Origin: Hormiphora californensis
Lineage: Eukaryota; Ctenophora; Tentaculata; Cydippida; Pleurobrachiidae
Length of the DNA: 64,000 nt
Direction of reading: 5' to 3'
Assembly (NCBI GenBank): GCA_020137815.1
Contig: CM035350.1
Span: 3,976,418-4,040,417 of the forward strand
Position numbers and translations under genes: made by a program. Shown piece after piece: positions 51,201 through 62,001 of this stretch. How positions within the stretch are numbered: the stretch's first letter is position 1; each line of letters starts with the position of its first letter. The notes under the pieces were generated by a model. That model saw only the letters and a list, made by a program, of their open reading frames with translations, was not told the DNA's origin and did no database searches.

Positions 51201-54200
51201 TAATGTCCTCCTCTTTGATGTATTTGTAAATGGTGGCTTCCTTGAACGCCATTCCCTTGATCCACATCTTACGATCGGAGTTACGTTTAGGGACCATGCC
51301 TGTGTTCGTCCTGTACACCTTGGACTTCTCGTAGGTCACTCCGGTACACGTATCAGACGCGGTACACGCCCTAAATGCAGCCTTGGCGGTCTTGTACTTG
51401 GTATCATTGTCATATCCTTCCAGCTCCCATCCGTTCTGGTATCCCCAGACAAAGCCTGAGTTGGTGATCTGGGATCCCCGGCGAGTATAGATCATGCTAC
51501 CCTCCTGCTCCTGTTTATCGAGCGAGCTGTGTAGGGTAAAGTAGGTAGGGGTCACCTGGGTAACTCCCTTACACTTCTTACTCTTGTGACACTTCTTAAG
51601 GGCCTTGTCCCGGGTGTTAGCAGATCCTATCTTGTCACCAGTGAACTTGTAGGGTGATTGTAGGATCCAAACTATCCCTCCATGAGTAACGGACCGTGTG
51701 ATGGACTGTATACCACCCTGGAGATACACCACCCTACCCTTCTTGACACTTGGCTGGGTGTCTTTATAGAGCCGGTACTTGTTGGCTGAGATCTTGGTGA
51801 CACCACGACATTTGATGTTCTTGGCACACACCTTCAGTGCGCTCTGCAGGTTGGGGTATTTCTTCTTGTTCAGTGGCTCGCTCAGGGTATATCCGTTCAT
51901 CTGGGTCCAGGTGTAGTCGAAGTAGCTGAGTGCGGTACTGCCCTTTAGGTAGAGCTTGTAGCCACTCTTCTTGCTAACTTTACTGCCATTGGCAAGTTTA
52001 AACTTGCCCGTATTTGTCTTGACAACTCCCTTACAGGATCCCTTCTTAGAACACGCCACCAGCGCTTCCTTCCTATTCGTATATTCCTTCTCCTGGATAT
52101 CGTTCAGGGTATAACCTGACTTGACCGTCCAGGATTTACCCTCTGCCATCTTCGCTTTGCCCGCCTTCACATAGGCCTCAGCCCCGGGGGTGGGGCTCGC
52201 TGAGCTACCGGTGTTGAGGACATACTCGTTGGTGGGTTTCTTGGTCACACCATTACACTTGCTGTTGGCCGCACACGCGGTAAGGGCCTCATCTCGTGTT
52301 TTGTAGGAAGTCTTCCAATCTGGCCATCCAGAGCAGCCGGACCTTGGACATCCCAGGTGTGGTCTTTGAAGGTCATCTCGTAACTATAACTACCCTTAGC
52401 AGATCCTCCCATCAGATAGACCTTACCCACCGAACTGTACTTGATCTTGTCAGTTTTGTGGAGAGTGTACTTCCCATTCTTCTCAGTGATTCCCTTACAC
52501 AGAGCCTTCTTGTAGGCCTTACACGCAGCCTTGGCCTTCTCCAGTGTCTTGTACTTCCTTTTACCAAGCTGGAGGGGCAGCCTTGCATCCCCCACCTCAG
52601 TCCAGAACACCCCACTTGTCAGGGTGTAGGGTGATCCCTGGATGTACGCAGTCTTCCCTGATGCACTGCTGGGGGTATTCTTAGTGTTGAGACGGTAGTT
52701 TGCACTACCCTCCTCAGTCACACCCTTGCACTTCTTAGACCCGATACACGCGTTCATGGCCTTGGCGAGAGTCTTGTACTTTGTGGTGTCATAGTAACCA
52801 GACAGTTTTTTGTTCTTGTGGACACTCCACATGTAGTTCCCGTGACTCTTGTACTTGCCTGGCGGGGAATTTATAATTAGGCTGAAATTACTGTGTTAGC
52901 CTTCACTATGAGCTAGCCTAACGAAACAATTGTCTGTCACTAAACTCGTGTTTTGTTTTGTAATTCTACGCTGAAACGTGGTATTGATCTACAGTTTGAA
53001 ACTTGGATTTTGAATTGTACGGGGTAGGCAGGTAAACCACACTCACCTAGCAGCTGTACGGCGGTATGTCCAACACTTTTGACAAACTCAGATCCAGTAT
53101 TCAGCTGGTACTTCTTCCCACTTAGTCGTGTGTAACCCTTATACTTCCCCTTGGAGGCAAGCACTGCGCTTATGGCCGCCTTGTTAGTCTTCACGTACTT
53201 CTTAGTAGGCCCATTCAGCTTGTAGGGGCTCTTAGCACGCCACATTTGACCTAGGAAAAGCAATATAAATTAAACAGGTCCCAATTATATGGAACAATGT
53301 ATCAGTAGAATGACCAGGTATAAATACTAATACTACTAATACTACTAATAGTTGTCCAGTAGTGTTATAGTGTTTTACCTCTGTTGATAAAGAAGTACTC
53401 CTTCTCATAACTGGATCCCAGCACAAACACCCTTCCCTTGGGTTTGCTCCTTAAACCGGTACTACTAGCAAGTCTGTATACTCCCTTTGGAGTCTTACTG
53501 ATTCCAACACACTTGGAGGACAGCTTGGTACAGGCCCGGGCTGCCTTGGTAAACTTCTTGTACTTCTTTCCACCGATATGCTTGTTAAAGTTAAAGCCCT
53601 TCACTTGTGTCCAATAGTAGTCTTGTGAGATTATCAGCGCACTACTCTGGATATAAGCAGTGGAGGCTTTGTTGGGTTTAAGGGTCGTTCCAGTGTTCAA
53701 TCTGAACTTATTCTCTCCCTCCTTGGTGACTCCCTTGCACCCGGACAACTTTCCACACGCCCGGAGTGCCTTGGATCGGGTTTTGTAGACCTTGTTCGTT
53801 GCGTACCCACTGAGGGAATGCTTGGGATACTCCGCCCAGTTGAACCCGCCCTCTTTCACTACTGGACCTCCTTGAATCCACACCGCCCTACCCTTGAATT
53901 TCTTGGCGGTGCTCGTCGTGTAGAGCCTAAAGTTCTTTTTAGCTTCCTTTGTCACACCCAGACACTTGTTGGTAGCAGCACACGCGCTTAGCGCCGCGTT
54001 CCTTGTCTTGTAAACGGTCTTGTCCTGGTAGGGTCCGGTCAGGGTGAAGGGACTCTGGTAAGTCCAGGAGTATCCAGCATAGGTCATCTTGTACTTCTTC
54101 AGGGAAACAAGCTCGTCAGCGGCTATATAGGCTGTAGCCGAGCTTTCAACCACTGGAATGGTATTAGAGTTGAGTCGGAAATTCCGGACACCCCAGTGCG

Positions 54201-54444
54201 TCACTCCCTTGCACTTGGAGAGTCCAGCACAGGCATTCAGGGCTGAATCACGGGTTTTGTACTTCTTCTTGTTTACTCGGCCGGTCAGCTTGTAGCCCTC
54301 GGCAACAGTCCAGTATCTTTTCTGGTGCAGCAGATAGCCGTCTGCAAAGATAGGGAGACATGTTATCAGTGATAAGGCGGTGTCAACGGTCAAAACATAA
54401 CCGATGATCCATATCTATAATATCAAGGCAGAGAGAGAGAGAGC

Positions 54445-54493
<49 letters not shown>

Positions 54494-57400
54494 TGAGAGA
54501 GAGAAAAGAAAAAGAGAGCGATAGAAACATAGTTGATCACTTACTTCCTTGAATCCAACATTGGTAGCCCTTTTTGGTTTTGACGGTTGTACCACTGTGC
54601 AGCCTGAACTTCTTGGATCCCTCCTTTGATACCCCATTACAATCACTAGTACCGGCACACACCTTGTATTAGGGAATTGGTGTGAATCTCGTGTATAGTA
54701 GCTCGGTTTAGCAGTTCATATTTCCACAATGTTGTTGTGCGTTGTCACACAGCTTGGTAGCTCTATAATACTGCCAATTTATTAACATTATGATTACACT
54801 CAGTATAAATTCCCTAGGTTCCTCTACCCTGTCTCTCTTACCTTCATGGCAGCGCTATCAGTTTTGTAGGTAATGGAGTTGTAGTAGCCAGAGGTGAGCT
54901 TGCATTTGGTCCTGTGATCCCACATGTAACCACGGTTTGATACCAGGGCACCTCCCTTCGTGAAGGCCGTGTAACCCACTGCTGCCACTGCAGTTGTCGT
55001 CTTGGTTCTCTGGTAGGTCTTCCCGTTGAAGTTGACTCCCTTGCACTTTTTATCAGTGGCACAGCTGCCCAGAGCGTCCGACAGGGTGCTTGTTTTCTCC
55101 CCGTAGCTACCCTTGAACTTGTAGGGTGCCTTACCGGACCACACCAAATCTGCGAGGGGAAAGTGAATGAATGTAGAAGTTGCCTCCCTCCGTATCTTAT
55201 AATAAGTATCTATAATAAGTACACCCCCTATTTGATGTGTGATTGCTGATTATATATCATATAAATATGATATATATCATATATATATATAATCAGCAAT
55301 CACACATATCAAAGAGGGAGTTTACTACAGTCTACAAGTATTTTAAAACTCTTACCGGAATGAATGACGGTAAAGCGGAGTTTAGCGTATCCTCCTCTGA
55401 TGTATGCCCTAGCACCTTTAGTTTTCTTCAGGTTAGGTCCTGTGTTGACCTTGTACTTTCCGTTCTTGTACCTGGAGTAGAGTTAGTAATACCACGATAG
55501 AAGTTAATCGGTGAGGGAAATGTTAGTTTAGTATAACACAGGTAGGTGGAAGGAACAATTCGAAACTATTTAGACTATATGTTGCTAATTTACTTGGTAA
55601 CGCCGACACAATCCGAAATGCCAGTACATGCTTTTACGGCCTTCTTGAAGGTCTTGTATGATTTCTTCCCGGGGTTGGATAGTGCGTAACCCTTTTTGGG
55701 AGTCCAATAGTAGCTGTAGTGACTCAACATTTTACCTGCAGGAGGGGGTGGTATAATTTATTGACCTTCCGAACCCTGCTCATTTTATGAAACAATGCAA
55801 TAAATAATAATAAAATGACGTTGTGAGCCACACAGGTATTTCAATGTCAACAGGGCTACTACACAGAGTGCCCTCCAGATCCTTTCAAGCTCTCACCTCC
55901 TTGTATCCAGGTCTTGTAACCGGAAGCGGTAACAGTAGTAGTGGTAGATCCCAGCCTATACTTATTAGCCCCCACCCTGGTCACGCCCTTACAAGCTGAC
56001 TTGCTCAGGCACACCTTCATCGCCTTCTTCTTGCTCGTGTACACCTTCTTGCTATACCACGCCTTCAGTTTCTTGTTCTTCAGAACGGTCCATTGGGTGC
56101 CCCCGAAGGTGTATGAAACACCCTCCTTCACGTAGCAGGCGTGTTTAGGCCCCGGTTGGGGGGTGCCGCCCGAGTTTAGGATGTATTTCTTACCATTGTA
56201 GGTCACTCCATTGCACTTGGCGTTCGCTGAATAAGGAAGGGGAGGGGGCGGTGAAAAAGTGAAACACATGGCAACTCCACCAAGAGCTACAATCTGAGGG
56301 AGAGAGCCTTATATATCCAACAACCTACCTGCACAAGCAGCCAGAGCCTTGTCCTTGTTCGAATACTTCTTCTTCCCAATCTGTCCATCCAACTTGAATG
56401 GATACTGGAATGCCCACGTGTACCCACCACTACTGATCTTCATGGTGGTGGCCTTGGTGGTGGGACCTCCTCTCAGGAAGACGGTGTGTCCAGTCTTCTC
56501 CGTGATCTTGACGTCCTTGTAGAGGTAGTACTTCTTAGTTCCCTCCTTCACCACACCTTGACATGTCTTCTTGGACAAACACGCCGTTAGAGCAGACTCC
56601 AGGTCGGTGTATTTCTTAGACGACAGACGTTTAGTCAGGGTGTGCCCAGTTTTCTTGGACCAGTACGTTTCTGTGTGGAAAACGGGTAGGGTTAGAGGTT
56701 CGAATTATTGGGGAATCATGGGGTGAAACATGAATCTGTATGCATAGTAAGATCATAGCCATATATGGCATATATAATAGCTACATACGTTGAGCGACAT
56801 GAACTTCATCTCCCTGAATGAAGACACTCCTTCCCTTGGCCTTAACCAGCTTGCTTCCCTTGCCCAGCAGGTATTTCTTGCTGTTAACTCTCGTCACGCC
56901 CTTACAGGTGTTGCTATCCTTGCAGACCTTCATGGCGGCACTGTCACTCTTATAGACCTTCTTGCCGTAACGCTTCTTAAACCGGACTCCCTTCACCTTG
57001 GGCCAGATATATCCTCCATACTTCACGTAGGGTCCCAGTTTAGTGTAGGAAATCTGACCTATCTTCTTAGTCTTTTATTCTAAACAAGGAGAGGTAAGTT
57101 AGAATTTGACGGTTTGGCTAGGCTGCACTAGCAAACAAATATGAGATACGAGTATATTAACTGTACTACTATATCATGGTAGATACTAGATACGAGGTTG
57201 TTCACGAAACCAACTTACAGAACTGTTGAGGATAAAGGTATTTCGCTTCGTCCTTGTGAAACCCTTGCACTTCTTGTTCTTTGCACAGACTCCTGCTGCT
57301 GCCACTGCAGTTGTATAGGTCTTGGTTCCGAGTTTTCCAGTCAGAGAATAAGGTGATTTCACCCTCCAGGCCCTACCAGCAAACACCATGTACCCGGTAT

Positions 57401-60400
57401 GAGTCACCGAGTCACCCTTTAGATAAGATTTGGACTTCTTATCCGCGGTGATTCCAGACCCCTTCATAACATAGAACTTGCCCTTGGTCTTGGTAACGCC
57501 CGTACAAACAGGATGACTTCTTCACGCACGCTGCCATGGCCTTCTTCTTGGAACTGTAAGCCTTCTTGGAGAGCTTAGCATCAATCTTATAGTTCTCCTT
57601 GGGAACCCAATAGTAGTCGTAGTACTGGGACACAGCTGGACCCTGAACCCATGACAGAGCCCCCTTCTTGGACACCGGGGTGGCTGTTGATCGGAGTCGG
57701 AAGTTCCCAGCCCTAAACTTGGTTACTCCCTTGCACCCGTCATCGGCAGAGCAAGCCTTTAGAGCCGCCTCAACAGTGGTGTACCGCTTCTTGCTGAACG
57801 ATCCCTTGAGTTTCTTACCGGGTTTCCTCGTCCATAGATATCCCACCATCATCTCAGTCTTACCTCCAGTCCAGGTAGACCATGTGAGTTGGGTGGGGTA
57901 GAGGTGTGGAGCCAGAGTGGAGGTAAGTACACACCCTTCTTAGCCCTCACAACTCCATTACATTTGGAGTTAGGCGCCACATTTCGCCAGGGCCACGTTC
58001 CTCTTCTTGAATGACTTCTTTCCGATCCTCCCGTCCAGGGTAAACGGTTTCTGCATGGTCCAGGTGTAGCCAGGCGTAACTAAGAGATACCTTTAGTCAC
58101 CGCAACAACATCCCCGCCAGACAGATACACCTGACGTCCCTTCTCTGGGACAAGCAGAGTTGTAGAGGCGTGGTAATACTCCTTTGATCCTCGTTTCTCA
58201 ACCCCCATACAAGCGCTGGTCTTGGCACATGCCGCCAGTGCTCCTGCCTTGTTGGTGTACTTCTTGGACTTGATAGAGGAGAACTTGTAGTTCCACAGAT
58301 GAGTCCAGTTCTTCTTGCTATGCTGGAAGACAGAGTTTCCCCGAGCATATGCAACCGGCTCCCTTCCGGGCTTTTGTCTTGTAAACCCTGGATAACTTGT
58401 AGACTCCTGCCTTGAACTGAAATGAGAGTGTTAATTAGTTACTCTGCAGAGCTACTAATATAAACGTAGATAATGTAGCAGTCATCACTTTGCATCAATT
58501 GTTTTACCTGGGTAACGCCCTTGCACTTCTTATTTGCATTGCATGCAGTAATGGCCGCAGCGTCCGTCTTGTATTTCTTCTTGAAGTGTTTTGTAAAGGC
58601 CCGACCCTTCCTCACTGAGTACAAGACTCCACTCTTATCAACGGCATGGCCGAACTTCAAATAGGACACCTTCCCAGAGTTCTCCTTGTTCAACTTGGTG
58701 CTGGCATTCAGTTTGTAGTTGTTCTTTCCGTACCGGGTGAAACCCTTGCATTTCTTACTCTTCACACATGCAGCAGAGGCGTTGTCAATGTTCTTGATCT
58801 GCTTTCCGTAGGGTTTTGAGAGGCTATAAGGTTGTTGAACCAAGAACATCTCACCTGAGGAGTATTAAAATTTATAGAATTAATTTAGCTGGTGTTAGTG
58901 AACATATTAATAGTTATCAGCTCGTTTATTGTTTTTTCTTCGAGGGGTCTGCCTATGAATATTAGGATCGATCTAGAAAACTCTACCAAGGAACTATGGC
59001 TGCTGAATGAAAATCATGCTTACTTCCGAACTGTACAGCGTAGGTGGAAATGAATTGGGATCCCTTCACGTAAGAGGTCTTGCCTGTCCCACTAGTTGGG
59101 GAGTCTCCCGTCCTTAGGTAGTGCTTCTTCTTACTCTGCAGGGTTTCGGGGAATGTTAGGTGGATGAGTAAAGCCAATTGGGCATCAACTCGAGTCTTCA
59201 GACCCACATAAAGCTCTTTCGAGCTTGCACAAATACTACATTTGACATCTCCAAAAGAGATACAAGGACTCTTTATTTCAGAGCTGATATCAGTGACATA
59301 CCTTGGTGGTGACTCCGTTACACTTTGTTAATTGAGCACAGGCGTAGAGGGCTGCATTGGAAGTCTTGTAGACCTTGTCTCCCAGTTTACCCTTTAGCAC
59401 ATGGTCCGAGTACACAGTCCAGTAATGATCGTGAGCTGATTTAACCGCACCTATAGATATTGGGATTAGTATCATGTGTTTTCATCCGAATAATAGGCCT
59501 AAACTTATAAGCTGAACTTGTATGCCGCATGGCCCATGGGCCATGGTAGTCCATAGGTTCAACATACTTGATTTCTTCAGCATCTTTGCTCCCTTCTTCC
59601 TCTTCTTCGTGGTTCCACCCACTAACTTCCATTTTCCCTTAATTAGTGTAATACCCTTACACTTGGAGTTCTTTTTGCAAGCAGCCAAGTGCTGCATCCT
59701 TCGAACTGTACGCTGTAATGGGATTTTGATTTAACACGAGCTCTCATCCCACATTCTTTCTAGCCAATGTGTAAGGATCAATATGACAACAGCCGTTGTC
59801 AGGGGCGCGTTGCTAGGATACCTGTACTGTCGATGACTCCCCAATACCAGCCATGTTCCCAACTCCAGACGTATCCTCCGTAAGTAACAAACTTTCCTCG
59901 TTTCATGTAGACCCGCGCACCCGCCTTGGATATGTACTTCTTACCACGTCCCAGCCTGTACTTGCCCTTCTGTAATGTAGTGTTGTATTAGATCGAGGTC
60001 AGGGGGTTGTCATGACAATGTTATTCGTTGCTATGCAGGTGATTTACCTTGACAGTAAAGATGCCGGTACATTTGGGATTTCGAGCACACGCCTTGAATG
60101 CTGCACGTCTGCTCGGGTAGACTTTCTTTCCAAGGACTGCTTTGTGTCTCCAGTTGCTACGGCGTTGCCACAGATACCCTCTGTGTTGGAAAGTCGGTTA
60201 GGAAAACAGTCGCATAAAACTCACCCACCAATCGTCAAGCTAAAACAAAACCGAACTCCTAATTTTAGCACCTAAATTACAAGACATACCCCCAAGTGTA
60301 GGTGACAATAGTATAGGTGACCTTGGTTCCACCCTTCTGCCAAACCTTGGCACCCGACTGGGAGACAATACCGTATCCAGTGTTGGTATAGTACTTGCCA

Positions 60401-61214
60401 GACACCTTGGACACTCCACCACACTGTCAAGGGGATAGAAGGTGTTAGGGCTGGAGATATGTGGTGGGTGAAACTAAAGGGAAGGTGTTAGGGCTGGAGA
60501 TATGTGGTGGGTGAAACTAAAGGGGATAAAGGGAAGGTGTTAGGGCTGGAGATATGTGGTGGGTGAAACTAAAGGGGATAAAGGGAAGGTGTTAGGGCTG
60601 GAGATATGTGGTGGGTGAAACTAAAGGGGATAAAAGGAAGGTGTTAGGGCTGGAGATATGGTGGAGGTAGGACTAATGAAGGTGTGATTGAATTGTAAAG
60701 ATAGAGCAAGAAATTTCTGCTGAAACTTCCCAAGAAGCCGACCCTGTTCAAGGGATGTGTTCACATGTCACTTAGTTAGTACTCAACAGCAGCTTTATAA
60801 TCATTGTCATAACATGGCTACTACATCGCAGTACCACTCAGAGGTAACAGCTTCACGTGAAATGTCATTCGGGACTTACGCTAGAACTAGCAAGACACTT
60901 CTTCTTTCGCCACGTTGAGGACAGAGTAAGATTTTGCTGCTCAACTCCTGTCCCTTGTAGCCCCTCTTCCTGGTCCAATATCGGCTTCCATACAGAGTAG
61001 TGTGTCCTGGAATGAGGATTGAAACTAAATTCTGGAAGATATGAAGGCCAACATACCCTTAGTTTTTTTTCTCGGTATATTGTATAATCTGCCCCACTAA
61101 ATAGTTCCCACTTCCCAGAAATAGTTTTCGACAAAGGGGGTGTGGTAGCTACTCAAAAGCTAAAACCTTGCCAAGGGGAAGTGTGATACTTAAAAACTAG
61201 AAATGAAAGAATTT

Positions 61215-61280
<66 letters not shown>

Positions 61281-61958
61281 AAGAGAGAGAGAGAAGAGAA
61301 GAAATTGACAGTTTCGATTATAGGAGCATTCCAGATTGCACCCTTGTCCAGCCAGATAGAGGTGTTGGTTCCATCTAGTCTTGGACTAGCTCTCTTGACA
61401 GTACTAACAAGACAATCCACAAACCGAGAACGAGTGCTTGAGGAGTGAGAACTGACCCCGTCGACGACAGACACTATGACCGATTTTCAGTCCTTCGGGG
61501 CGTGCTCTTATTACCCTTTCTATTGCATCCCCTGCATGTTTAAATCTTGACACTGTGCGAAGGACAGAGTCTCGCTAGCTTTATACTTTTTTCGGCTTCA
61601 CGTACTTCCTACACACGTATCCGTGTCGGTCAACTCAGACTGTCTGTCTGATGTGATCGTGATCACTGGTCGGCATCCCGTCCTACTCCCCAGGATGTAG
61701 GGATCTAGAACCAGCCCAAATCCCTTCCATAGTTCTGCCCCTCTTCCCGATCTCAAACTGAAATCTTACACTTTTCAAAATCCCTTTATATCTGAAGTGT
61801 TGACAATATGGTGGTACTGAGCACCTGCGTCTCCTTCGGGTCTTTCATATAAATATTATAATAACACGGTGCCGACAGTAGCTGGCTGCTTAGTGGCTAT
61901 ACCGTAATCCTACCAAACCAAACCAAACCAGAAGAGAAGTGAGAGAGAGAGAGAGTGA

Positions 61959-62001
<43 letters not shown>

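Noticed and set aside
61320-61474. A possible exon encoding SIWLDKGAIWNAP
   Set aside because: Open frame but no module pattern, and no partner in the other superblock. Evidence is too weak.
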